The notes: generated from the letters alone by a model not told the origin. A stretch of 14,787 nt of DNA from RGIG7300 sp045649645 (GCA_045649645.1 JAZRQH010000016.1:1-14787); one strand, 5' to 3'. Positions 5,958 through 13,906 are shown, counted from the stretch's first letter. Program-made: numbers and translations.

Positions 5958-6959
5958 TTACAGTACGATGTTTTCGTAAATTCTTATTCTTTCGGGTGTA
6001 GCGGTGGCAACCGATAAGGAATATGCTCTGCCGTCTACCGATTTCTCATAGCTTTTAAGTAATGTGCTGTTGCTGTCAATATCCGTTGCAACAAACGCAT
6101 CCTTATGGGAAGTCTTGAAGAGAGCTTCCTTTGCGGTCCATGTGGTTACAAAGAATCTCTGCTTTTCATCATCAGGCAGGCTCTCGTATTTTTCGTACTC
6201 ACTGTCAGTCATAAAGCGTCGGGGCATACCATCGCGGCAAGCTGTTTCCATGTCCTCAATATCAACACCTACGGGCGCACGGGATACGGCAACCGCAAGA
6301 GCATCTTTGCTGTGAGACAGAGAGAACTCCACCTTGTCGGTCATATATCTGCCGCTTTTGTCCCTTGTGAAGCTTAGATCCTCTATCTTTATGCCAAGGC
6401 TTCGCATCAGTCCGTATTCAAGCAGCTTCCATACGTAATACTTTTCACGCTTGACTCTGTCATTTGAAACGGAGTCAATATCCGCCTGTCTTACCTCTGA
6501 GGCAAGGGGTTCGCCAATATCCTTTTCGGGCAGAGGGGCAAGATATACGTCTACCACAGGCATATTACGGAACATTTCCCGTACGCGGTCAGCCTGCTCA
6601 CAGGAGGGCTTGCCCGAGATACATTCGTTTGCAAAATGCTCGCAGTTGTTATAGATGATGTTATAGCCACGCATGCCTATCTTTGATCTGGCATAGTCTA
6701 CTACCTGGTCCGGCTTACGGTTCTTTTTTCTTTCTTTTCTGTCAAACTCGCAGACCTCAAGAAAGCCGCCTGACAGAAAACCGTATATATCCGAGGAGAG
6801 CACCTCTACCTCGCTGTCGCGGAGCAGTACTCGCTGAGAGGGCGCCAGTCCAAACTGGATGACCTCGTCATCCGACACGTAGATGCCGAAATGATATATG
6901 CTGCCCGAGGCGACACGGATCATATCGCCCCGTGTCGGCTCCTTCATTACCCATTTCAT
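5958..6959 (-). CDS. Fusion of LRAT/PLAAT-like thiol acyltransferase and Sfp-type phosphopantetheinyl transferase
   Basis: A 333-residue two-domain protein. Residues about 8-115 form an LRAT/NC (NlpC/P60-like) domain: His23 in YHFGIYV and nucleophile Cys106 in the family signature NNCEHF. The second family histidine (12 residues after the first) is Gln35 here. Eukaryotic relatives move acyl chains from phospholipids through a Cys thioester. Residues about 165-333 are a phosphopantetheinyl transferase, with SLSHS (213-217), the metal-binding VGVDIE (230-235) and WTAKEALFK (274-282). That half should convert apo carrier protein to holo form using coenzyme A. The ATG overlaps the stop of the upstream acyl carrier protein gene (ATGA), indicating translational coupling to its likely substrate. 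I do not know this domain pairing as a described enzyme. Confidence 0.88.
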   Translation of the reverse strand: MKWVMKEPTRGDMIRVASGSIYHFGIYVSDDEVIQFGLAPSQRVLLRDSEVEVLSSDIYGFLSGGFLEVCEFDRKERKKNRKPDQVVDYARSKIGMRGYNIIYNNCEHFANECISGKPSCEQADRVREMFRNMPVVDVYLAPLPEKDIGEPLASEVRQADIDSVSNDRVKREKYYVWKLLEYGLMRSLGIKIEDLSFTRDKSGRYMTDKVEFSLSHSKDALAVAVSRAPVGVDIEDMETACRDGMPRRFMTDSEYEKYESLPDDEKQRFFVTTWTAKEALFKTSHKDAFVATDIDSNSTLLKSYEKSVDGRAYSLSVATATPERIRIYENIVL

Positions 6960-7216
6960 GCTTCAAGCTTTTTTTCGATATAATTGACTACGTCGCCTAT
7001 AGTATTGAAATCAGCAAAGCCCACGTCGTCAAAACGGATGTTAAAGAACTCCTCTATTGCAATAACTATATACAGAACTCCAACAGAGGAAAGTCCCAGA
7101 TCGTTTACAAGGTTAGCATCCTCGCTTAAGGTTGTGATATCGGTATCGGAAGAGGGCATAGCCATCTTCATAACGTCGGTAAGCTTTTCAAGTATCTCAC
7201 TTCTTGACATTGCCAT
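6956..7216 (-). CDS. Acyl carrier protein
   Basis: An 86-residue acidic carrier protein. The phosphopantetheine site is Ser44 in the motif DLGLSSV (39-45), followed by the usual helix II/III region IAIEEFFNIRF and the FNTIGDVVNYIEKKL ending. It should be activated by the phosphopantetheinyl transferase encoded immediately downstream (4-base ATGA overlap) and charged by one of the two acyl-AMP ligases. The start overlaps the end of the upstream ligase gene by 20 bases, with a GCGAGGAA ribosome binding site upstream. An ATG two codons later (7210) is possible. It is more likely a dedicated carrier of this operon than the housekeeping fatty-acid ACP, because no fab genes flank it. Confidence 0.93.
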   Translation of the reverse strand: MAMSRSEILEKLTDVMKMAMPSSDTDITTLSEDANLVNDLGLSSVGVLYIVIAIEEFFNIRFDDVGFADFNTIGDVVNYIEKKLEA

Positions 7217-8699
7217 TTAAGTTCCTCGCAATCTTCATCGCAGGTGTACGGATAAAGTCTGTATCACGGATGATGAGTTTATTTATCTTTTCAAAGGAGG
7301 GCAGAGTCTCGTTTATCTTGTCTGTCTCTGCCTTGATGTGAGCGTAGATATCCTCTACGCCAAGCTCCTTGATCTTTGTCATTCTGGGCAGCACCTCAAG
7401 CACCAGCTTGCCGTTGTCATCGTCGAATACAAGGCAGTCCTGGATGGTGTCTATAGCACAGAACTTGACCTCAAGCTCTGCAGGGGATACGTTCTCACCT
7501 GTAGGAAGAACTATGATCTCCTTGAGTCTGCCTGTAATGTATAAGAAGCCTTCTTCGTCTATACGTACAAGGTCGCCTGTCTTAAAATAGCCGTCCTCGT
7601 AAGCTACGGCGTTGTCGTCGGGAGTAACGTAGCCGTCCATCATATTGATACCCTTGAGCCAGAGCTCGCCGTCAACGATCTTATACTCCATACCGTCGTA
7701 TATAAGACCTACCGACTCGGGCTTTTTAAGTGCCTCGGGGTTACCGCTGACAAGGTTTGCAGACTCGGTAAGACCGTAGCCGGGAAGCAGGGTAACACCC
7801 AGCTTGTCATACTCGGTAACAAGGTAGGGAGCAACGGGAGCCGCACCGCAGATAATAGTCTTGAGATCAGGACCCCACATGTTTCTGCCGAACTGTGCGG
7901 AGAGGTTCAGAGCCATCTCGGCAAGAGCGGGAACAAGAACCATGATAGTAGGCTTGAATACTGCAACGTCACGGAACATATCCTTGTTGTTGCGGCAGAT
8001 ATAGAGCGAGCTGCCTGTGTAGAGAGAGGTCATAAGGTTACGGATAAGACCGAAAACGTGAGTTAAGGGAAGAACCAGCAGATATCTTTCCTCAAAGATC
8101 TTCTTTATACCGTAGCAGCCGTTCATCGTGCCTGCGAGGATAGCCTTGTGGCTGAGCTTTGCGCCCTTGCTCTTGCCGGTGGTACCGCCGGTAAAGAGGA
8201 TAGCCGCAGGAGTCTCAGAGGGAACGGGAATAGCAGGGGTCTTTTCCTCGCTTACAGCAGAGGAGGGAATAAGAGCAACTGCGGGATTCTTTTCGCGAAG
8301 CACGGCTACCTTTGCCTCAAGGGACTCATCGTATACAACAGCCTTCATGCCGAACTTGGATGCGATACCGAACACTGTCATTTCATCAAGATGTGTAGGC
8401 ATAAGCACTGCGGGAACACCGAAGGTAGCCGCCGCAAGGAACGCCTTTACAAAGCCGTAGGAGTTAGGACAGAGGATACCGATAAGGGATCCGGGTGTAG
8501 CGCCGTTGTTCTTGAGAACGGTTCTGAAGCAAGCCATATCAGAGTCAAGCTGAGCATAGGTGTGGCTGTCGCCGTCAACTATTGCAACGTTGTCTGCATA
8601 GGTGGAAGCACGGTGCTCCCACATAGCGGTAATATTGGGGAAATCCACTATCTTTGAAAATGTTTCCTCATCCGTGTATTTTTTAAATTTCTCGTTCAT
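7197..8699 (-). CDS. Acyl-AMP ligase (acyl-CoA/acyl-ACP synthetase family)
   Basis: A complete adenylate-forming enzyme of 500 residues. Motifs: P-loop TGGTTGKSKG (about 170-179), YGLTE (308-312), YFKTGD (371-376), the hinge GRLKEI (390-395) and the A10 lysine in TPAMKIAR (Lys489). It activates a carboxylic acid as an acyl-AMP and passes it to CoA or a carrier. The acyl carrier protein gene starts inside its last codons, so loading that carrier is the natural reading. Substrate length is not readable by eye. The frame could begin at 8711, but that ATG has AAGG directly against it. The ATG at 8699 has better-spaced AAGGATGG and overlaps the upstream stop as ATGA, as at the carrier/transferase junction, so I chose it. 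Confidence 0.9.
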   Translation of the reverse strand: MNEKFKKYTDEETFSKIVDFPNITAMWEHRASTYADNVAIVDGDSHTYAQLDSDMACFRTVLKNNGATPGSLIGILCPNSYGFVKAFLAAATFGVPAVLMPTHLDEMTVFGIASKFGMKAVVYDESLEAKVAVLREKNPAVALIPSSAVSEEKTPAIPVPSETPAAILFTGGTTGKSKGAKLSHKAILAGTMNGCYGIKKIFEERYLLVLPLTHVFGLIRNLMTSLYTGSSLYICRNNKDMFRDVAVFKPTIMVLVPALAEMALNLSAQFGRNMWGPDLKTIICGAAPVAPYLVTEYDKLGVTLLPGYGLTESANLVSGNPEALKKPESVGLIYDGMEYKIVDGELWLKGINMMDGYVTPDDNAVAYEDGYFKTGDLVRIDEEGFLYITGRLKEIIVLPTGENVSPAELEVKFCAIDTIQDCLVFDDDNGKLVLEVLPRMTKIKELGVEDIYAHIKAETDKINETLPSFEKINKLIIRDTDFIRTPAMKIARNLNGNVKK

Positions 8700-9391
8700 T
8701 TGTTTTTCCATCCTTTCTCGTATATGGGAAGAGATTCAAAATATTCTCTCAGTTTTTCTTCTTCATCTCTCAAAAGGTCGCTCACCTGTGTCAATGAATC
8801 CATTGTGGGCATTTTACCGAGCATCTCGGCTATATTGACCGGCTGACCCAGCACGATATGCTGGCGCTGGTACCATTTTTTCTTTTTTACGATATACATA
8901 GGCAGTATGGGTACGTTTGCCCTGTGCGCCATAAGCACCATACCCGACTTAAAGGCGAGCAGCGGCTTTGCCTCGGCATCACGGTTGACCTGACCCTCGG
9001 GGAATATGAGGACGGCTTTGTCTTCCTTAAGCCTTTCTACCACCTCGTGGAAGGAACTCATATTGAAGTTCTCTTTGTCTATGATGATACAGTGTACCTT
9101 CTTGAAGAAGAATGCGTTGCGCTCCTTGCGGAACAGATCCTTTGTTGCAAGGCAGTGCAGTCTTCTTTCGGGAAAGGCAAGCAGCGCTATGATAGGGTCA
9201 AGGAAGGTGGGATGATTTGATGATATCATCAGCCCTCCCTTTTTATTGGGCTTGCCAAAGGGATAATGAAGCTTGGGCCTCATCCAGATAAGCGCCGGCA
9301 GAGCGCCGGTTACCTTGACAAAGTCGTACCAGAAATTATAGAAGGGCGGGTCATTTACCCTCTTTTTCTTCAAGTTGTTTTCCGAGCTCAA
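8696..9391 (-). CDS. PlsC-type 1-acyl-glycerophosphate acyltransferase family protein (canonical motifs)
   Basis: A 231-residue acyltransferase of the PlsC/LPLAT family. Motif I is NHPTFLD (His60-x4-Asp65) and motif III is FPEG (130-133), both canonical. A hydrophobic N-terminal stretch (about 18-38) and basic patches suggest membrane association. Relatives transfer acyl groups from acyl-ACP or acyl-CoA to lysophosphatidate or other lysolipids. The start codon is a rare TTG at 9391-9389, supported by AGGAG with 8-base spacing (about 9404-9400). It lies 41 bases inside the preceding acyltransferase gene. The next Met (residue 37) would cut off conserved sequence. The two acyltransferases side by side could acylate different positions or acceptors. 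Confidence 0.88.
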   Translation of the reverse strand: MSSENNLKKKRVNDPPFYNFWYDFVKVTGALPALIWMRPKLHYPFGKPNKKGGLMISSNHPTFLDPIIALLAFPERRLHCLATKDLFRKERNAFFFKKVHCIIIDKENFNMSSFHEVVERLKEDKAVLIFPEGQVNRDAEAKPLLAFKSGMVLMAHRANVPILPMYIVKKKKWYQRQHIVLGQPVNIAEMLGKMPTMDSLTQVSDLLRDEEEKLREYFESLPIYEKGWKNK

Positions 9392-9992
9392 TGATCTTAC
9401 TCCTTACGTATGAGTTGATATTATTTACGTTTTCCTTTTCGGAAAGCCTGCTGTCATATAACTCCATAGGGTCGATAGGCTTGCCGATGACCACCTCCAA
9501 GCGTTCCTTTGAAAAAAGCTTGGCGTTGCTGTAAACAGGAATGATGGGAGCACCCGAATCAAGCGCCAGATGAACGTAGCTGGGCTTGAATTCAAGAGGT
9601 CTGGCTTCACCCTTTTCGGGCAGACGGGATTCGGGATATATCTCTACCGCACCGCCTCTGTCAAGGATACGCTTCATGCGGTCAAGGAAGGAAAAGTCAC
9701 AGCTGTCCCTGTCCACACGCACACATCCCAGCAGCTTGAGAAGGGTAGTCATAAAAATATTCTTTTGGTACATTACCTCAGCTACGGCACAGCGCAGAGT
9801 CCTGGTCCAGAAAACAAAGAGCAGAACTCCGAAATCCAACAGATAATTGTGGTTTGAGACTACGATAGCCTTACCGCGGATATGCCGTCCCTGGATCTTT
9901 TTATCCTCGTGGTGAAGCTTTATACGGAATATAAGTAGCTGTGGGATAAATCCTGTTATCCTCACAAACCATTGAAAGATAAAATACAGCAT
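9351..9992 (-). CDS. PlsC-type acyltransferase family protein (divergent motif III)
   Basis: A 213-residue member of the PlsC/LPLAT fold. Motif I is NHNYLLD (His48-x4-Asp53). Motif III, normally FPEG, reads YPES (119-122), with Ser in place of the substrate-phosphate-contacting Gly. A later APIIPVY (about 147-153) matches motif IV. The N-terminus (about 1-22) is hydrophobic. The altered motif III suggests an acceptor other than ordinary lysophosphatidate, or changed specificity; this is inference. It begins 3 bases after the transporter stop with a GAGG signal inside the transporter's last codons, and overlaps the next acyltransferase by 41 bases, so the two are translated together. It is only a distant paralogue of its neighbour. 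Confidence 0.85.
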   Translation of the reverse strand: MLYFIFQWFVRITGFIPQLLIFRIKLHHEDKKIQGRHIRGKAIVVSNHNYLLDFGVLLFVFWTRTLRCAVAEVMYQKNIFMTTLLKLLGCVRVDRDSCDFSFLDRMKRILDRGGAVEIYPESRLPEKGEARPLEFKPSYVHLALDSGAPIIPVYSNAKLFSKERLEVVIGKPIDPMELYDSRLSEKENVNNINSYVRSKIIELGKQLEEKEGK

Positions 9993-9995
9993 TGT

Positions 9996-11894
9996 TTATT
10001 TGTCCTCGTTTTCAAGGATACGGTTCATAGCCCTCTGTAACAAAGCCAGAGATATAACGTTGGTGAAAAGAACGGGGAAGAGTACAGAGGTTATTACAAG
10101 AGGAATAGCATTGAGCTTAACCTCTATTCCCTTTTCCTCGGCTGTTTTGAGGATGAGCTTTCTCATCTTGAGGATATATGCTATCTGTACAAAGGGAACA
10201 AGGCAGGAAAGCAGATATGCGGGGAGGATCTTAAATTCCTTACGGTAGTTCTTTACAGATCTCATAAGGATGCCCGACCATATAAATCCAAAGATAAAGC
10301 CGGAAAGCACCGAAAGACCTACCTGCACAAAGATGATCTCGGAACGTTCTTCCTTGGGATCCTCTTCTACCATGCTGATATCAAGATCGGGATCCATTGC
10401 CTTGAACTCCTCAGCAAGGATACGGGGAGTAAAGTTACGGGGCATCTTGAAGGCAAGGAAGAAGCCTGCGATACAGGTTACAGCTACGATAAAGGGAACT
10501 ATCAGATTGCCGAAATTGAATATAGAGGATGCTACCTCAGAGGCAGTACCCTGTGTGCCGAAGAGCTTGAGATAAGCGGTCTCGGATGCGGACATAGAAC
10601 CCTGGGCCTCAGCCCATACAAGGCCCTTGCCCTTGGCGATAAATATATTCTTTATGTACTCGTACACCAGATTGCCGGATATAGCGCCTACGATAGAGGT
10701 GGCAACGGCGTTACCTGCAAAATACATTGCGGAGTGGTTTCTGCCTGTCAGCTTTTCCTCAACGCTTGATATCTGCGCGGGAGCAAGATATGGCATCATA
10801 AAGAAGGCGCCGATAGCCCAGCTTCCGCAGAGACCTCCTATGACTCCTATTACCATCTTGACGGTCATATTTCCCTCTCCGAGAACAAATCTTGAAGCGA
10901 GGAAGAAGGAGAATATTGCTGCCGCAAACATAAGCAGACAGCTCTGGTATGTAGCACGTATACCGTATCTGCGCTTAGCCTTGTTAAAGAGATAGAGCAT
11001 CACGGGCACCGGACCGAATGCGCAGGTGTTGAGTATAGCCATCTGGAAACCGTTCATGCCCATACCGCCGATGATAAGTCCGTTCATGGCGGACAAAAAC
11101 ATCTGCAGACCGAAGAAGGTACAGCAGTTGACGTAGGTCCAGCGGCGGAATATTCTGTTCTTGAAGGTGAGTGACAGACTCTGACCCACGGTCAGCTTTT
11201 CGTCGCTTATGCCTTCGTTTTCGGGATAGCCGTATTTTTCACCCTCCTTGATAAGAAAGAGGGGGATAAGCATGGTCAGCATAAGGGGCATACATATAAA
11301 CACAAGCTTGTCAACATGAAGCCCAGCGCCCGAAAGGATAACGGGAACGAGAGCGTATACCATACAGTAGGTAATGGTGTCAAAGAAGGACTTGTAGCCC
11401 GAAACTCTGAGACGCTGAGGCTCATCTGTACATACTGCGGAAAGAGAGCCGTAGAATGCGATGAGACACATCGTATATGCCGCAAAGAATATAATGCTGA
11501 AGAAGGTTGTCCACAGGGTGTTGAAGAGCTTTGCCTCAGCACCGCCAACAGGTATCCAGCAGAGGACGTAGCTTACCACCATAGGTATAAAGCATACGGC
11601 GATCGCAGGACGGCGTCTGCCCCACTTTGTGGACAGAGTGTCTGTGATATGAGCAAATGGAATGTCTATGATACCGTCGAATATCTTGCCGATAGCGAAA
11701 AGAATGGGAAAAAGCGCAGGCAGGATATAGCATACACCGGGCATTATTGCCTGGAACTGCTCACCCATCTCAAGGGATGAGGGGTTGAGGGCGTCCGAAT
11801 AATAAGAGCCCATAAGGATCATAAGAAAATTAGGTCCAAAGCCCGAAAATGCAAACAAAAACTCTTTCCATTTTTTATCAAGAGATCTTATCAT
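9996..11894 (-). CDS. MFS_2/GPH-type transporter with extra C-terminal membrane domain
   Basis: A 632-residue polytopic membrane protein. The first roughly 480 residues fit the glycoside-pentoside-hexuronide/MFS_2 branch of the major facilitator superfamily: the paired aspartates of the cation site are in FDGIID (Asp73, Asp77), followed by the loop signature TDTLSTKWGRRRP ending near residue 96. Family members carry sugars with Na+ or H+, but the branch also includes MFSD2A, a lysophosphatidylcholine transporter. The operon context favours a lipid-like cargo here; that is inference. Residues about 484-632 are additional, with a charged linker and about three more membrane segments, vaguely like DUF4234. 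The longer frame begins with GTG at 11903 and no proper spacing. The ATG at 11894 has AGGAAG 9 bases upstream, so I use it. Confidence 0.85.
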   Translation of the reverse strand: MIRSLDKKWKEFLFAFSGFGPNFLMILMGSYYSDALNPSSLEMGEQFQAIMPGVCYILPALFPILFAIGKIFDGIIDIPFAHITDTLSTKWGRRRPAIAVCFIPMVVSYVLCWIPVGGAEAKLFNTLWTTFFSIIFFAAYTMCLIAFYGSLSAVCTDEPQRLRVSGYKSFFDTITYCMVYALVPVILSGAGLHVDKLVFICMPLMLTMLIPLFLIKEGEKYGYPENEGISDEKLTVGQSLSLTFKNRIFRRWTYVNCCTFFGLQMFLSAMNGLIIGGMGMNGFQMAILNTCAFGPVPVMLYLFNKAKRRYGIRATYQSCLLMFAAAIFSFFLASRFVLGEGNMTVKMVIGVIGGLCGSWAIGAFFMMPYLAPAQISSVEEKLTGRNHSAMYFAGNAVATSIVGAISGNLVYEYIKNIFIAKGKGLVWAEAQGSMSASETAYLKLFGTQGTASEVASSIFNFGNLIVPFIVAVTCIAGFFLAFKMPRNFTPRILAEEFKAMDPDLDISMVEEDPKEERSEIIFVQVGLSVLSGFIFGFIWSGILMRSVKNYRKEFKILPAYLLSCLVPFVQIAYILKMRKLILKTAEEKGIEVKLNAIPLVITSVLFPVLFTNVISLALLQRAMNRILENEDK

Positions 11895-11925
11895 AATAAC
11901 CACTTCCTGTTTTTATAATAATCTT

Positions 11926-13848
11926 TTACCTTTTCTGAAGGTAGGATATAAATTCACCAATAGTTGCGGGCTGAGTCTCGCCGCTTACCGCTACCTCTAC
12001 GCCAAATCTCTCCTTTATGCTTCCGAGCAGGGCATAGTAATCTATGCTTGTGCCCTCAAGGTCGCGGAAGAAATGAGTGTCCTTGCCGATGATAGCGGGA
12101 TCCTTGTCAAGGATACGGGCAAAGCAGTCCTGAAGCTCACGCTCCAGACCCTCGTTCAATTCGTTGGTATGAGAATCCAGATCCGAGGGATCAAACACTC
12201 TGATATCCCCATTTGCTATACGCATAGCCAGCTTTTTGCGGGATATCTTGAACTCACCCTCCGACAGAAGGGAAGCGTTTGTAAAGTATATACGACGGAT
12301 AACGCTGCCAAGCCCGGCACGGTCGATAGAATCGGTCAGGGCCTTATGCAGAGCCTCAAGGGTGGGCTTATCAAAGCATCCGGGTACTGAGGCGATAACC
12401 GAAGCAACCTTGTCCTCGGTCATAAACACACAGAGCTTGTCTATACCCTCTGTAGCGATAGCCGCCTCAGAGAGATTGGGGTTGAGGTTTTCGCCGTCCT
12501 CGCAGATAATGAGGTCGTCCGAGCGGCCGCCGGTATAATATCTGCCGTTCTCACAGCGCATTATGTCGCCTGTGTCGAACCACTCACCGTCCTTTGCCAC
12601 CGTCTCCCTGCCATCGCAGAGTATACGGGCGGCACGGGTCTTGCCTCGGACCAGCAGACAGCCTTTTTCGTTTATTGAATATTCGGTGTATCCGAAGGGT
12701 GCACCGATAGATGCGGAGTTAAGAATCCTTTTGCTTCGGGATTTTTCAACCGAGGTGATTCCTATCTCGGTCATTCCGTAGCCGTTGGCAAGGTGATAGC
12801 CTATGCCGTTGAAAAAACTAAGGGTTGATGGGCTTATCTCACTGCCGCCGCTGATAAGGAACCTTATGCTGTCACCGAACAGACCCTCACGTACCTCCGA
12901 AAGCAAACGCTTTGCAAGGACGTCGCCTGCGCTGCCCATAGAGTTGACGAGATTGCTTACACGAAGGAACTTGGCGTAGGTCTTGTCCCCTCTTGCCTTA
13001 ATACGGGATCTTGCCGCCTTTGCCACCGCCTCCCATACCATGGGAACGGCAAAGATGTGGGTCACCTTATGCTTTTTTACGGTACGCTGTATTGTTGCGG
13101 GATTCAGATCCTTGGGGAAAACAAAGGTACGGGAGAAGAATCCGAACCACAGATATACCGCAATAAATCCGAATACGTGACACAGGGGCAGAAGCACCAG
13201 CTGCTTGAGCTCACCCTCATAGTGACGCTTGATATCGGGACAGGTAGCGATTATGTTTGCGCTGTCGCAGACCTGATAGTAAAAGTTTTCTCCGTTATAC
13301 GCACAGAGCTTGACTCTGTCAGAGGTACCCGAGGACATAAAGAGAATTTCTTTACCAAAGGGACGGTTCGGCATCGGTTCGTCACAGGGAACAAGCAGAT
13401 CTTCTTTGATAACAGTCTTTACACAAAAAGTTTTACCGTCCGATATAACTCCCGCAACGCCGTGCTCGCAAAGGATGGAGTCAAGCACAGAGTCTGACAG
13501 TCTTGTGTTCATCAGGAGCACACGGTAGCCTGAAGCCAGTATAGCCCAGAACAGCATCAGCCACTGGGGACAGTTAGCCATATACAGCCCTATCACCGAG
13601 CCCTCGGGAATCTCACCGAAAGCCTTAGCCACCGTAGGAACGATACTCATTATTTTATTTTTAAACTCCCCGTAGGTGGTCTTGTTTACCCTGTATCCGT
13701 CGGTGGTCTCCACCATTATGTTGTCGCTTTCGTCGAACATAAGCTCAAAAAGAGATTCAAAGCTCTTTTCCTTTTCGGAATAGAGCGACAGCTTATAGCT
13801 GACGTATTCGTCTATGGTGGCAAAGCCGTGAACGTTGCGAAGCTTCAT
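11926..13848 (-). CDS. Acyl-AMP ligase fused to a C-terminal acyl carrier domain
   Basis: A 640-residue first gene of the operon. Residues about 30-550 are an adenylate-forming domain with YGMTE (357-361), WFDTGD (423-428) and the hinge TGGRSDD (439-445); Lys534 in FKISR is the likely A10 lysine. The P-loop is degenerate: SSGTSDRVK (172-180) lacks the usual TTGxPKG glycines. Residues about 562-640 are a carrier domain whose pantetheine site is Ser601 in FFRDLEGTSID. It probably loads an acyl group onto its own carrier in cis. The longer frame starts at a TTG (13899) upstream of the likely leader. ATG 13848 has an AAAGGA ribosome binding site 7 bases before it. The stop is 31 bases from the transporter ATG. 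An amino-acid or hydroxy-acid substrate is also conceivable. Confidence 0.88.
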   Translation of the reverse strand: MKLRNVHGFATIDEYVSYKLSLYSEKEKSFESLFELMFDESDNIMVETTDGYRVNKTTYGEFKNKIMSIVPTVAKAFGEIPEGSVIGLYMANCPQWLMLFWAILASGYRVLLMNTRLSDSVLDSILCEHGVAGVISDGKTFCVKTVIKEDLLVPCDEPMPNRPFGKEILFMSSGTSDRVKLCAYNGENFYYQVCDSANIIATCPDIKRHYEGELKQLVLLPLCHVFGFIAVYLWFGFFSRTFVFPKDLNPATIQRTVKKHKVTHIFAVPMVWEAVAKAARSRIKARGDKTYAKFLRVSNLVNSMGSAGDVLAKRLLSEVREGLFGDSIRFLISGGSEISPSTLSFFNGIGYHLANGYGMTEIGITSVEKSRSKRILNSASIGAPFGYTEYSINEKGCLLVRGKTRAARILCDGRETVAKDGEWFDTGDIMRCENGRYYTGGRSDDLIICEDGENLNPNLSEAAIATEGIDKLCVFMTEDKVASVIASVPGCFDKPTLEALHKALTDSIDRAGLGSVIRRIYFTNASLLSEGEFKISRKKLAMRIANGDIRVFDPSDLDSHTNELNEGLERELQDCFARILDKDPAIIGKDTHFFRDLEGTSIDYYALLGSIKERFGVEVAVSGETQPATIGEFISYLQKR

Positions 13849-13864
13849 AGAAATTCCTTTGTCG

Positions 13865-13878
13865 AAATTTGTAAATTT
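13865..13878. repeat. Short palindrome in the operon leader, possible operator
   Basis: AAATTT-GT-AAATTT lies between the predicted transcription start (about 13900) and the first ATG of the eight-gene operon. Because AAATTT is self-complementary it reads as both a direct and an inverted repeat. In such AT-rich DNA it may be chance. It would be in position to act as a repressor site. Confidence 0.25.
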
Positions 13879-13906
13879 GATATGATAACATTTTGTCAAT
13901 CAAAAT

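Noticed and set aside
6600..6959. LRAT-like domain as an NlpC/P60 cell-wall peptidase
   Set aside because: The fold is shared, but the NCEHF signature around the Cys and the absence of any export signal fit the LRAT/NC branch. The fused PPTase also requires cytoplasmic coenzyme A.
13057..13497. Plus-strand open frame of 146 codons inside the ligase-carrier gene
   Set aside because: It lies entirely opposite a continuous adenylation domain and shows no start signal or family features.
4881..13848. Polyketide or non-ribosomal peptide cluster
   Set aside because: Carriers, ligases and a PPTase are present, but there is no ketosynthase, condensation, acyl-loading AT, ketoreductase domain or thioesterase module. 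The acyltransferases are PlsC-type, not malonyl transferases.
13894..13899. Perfect TTGACA (minus strand) in the operon leader as a second -35 box
   Set aside because: No -10-like hexamer lies 16-18 bp downstream, and the TTGAAA/TATAAT pair at 13907-13935 is a complete promoter.
13849..13899. N-terminal extension of the ligase-carrier protein from a TTG at 13899
   Set aside because: The TTG falls at the predicted transcription start and has no ribosome binding site, whereas ATG 13848 has AAAGGA at good spacing.
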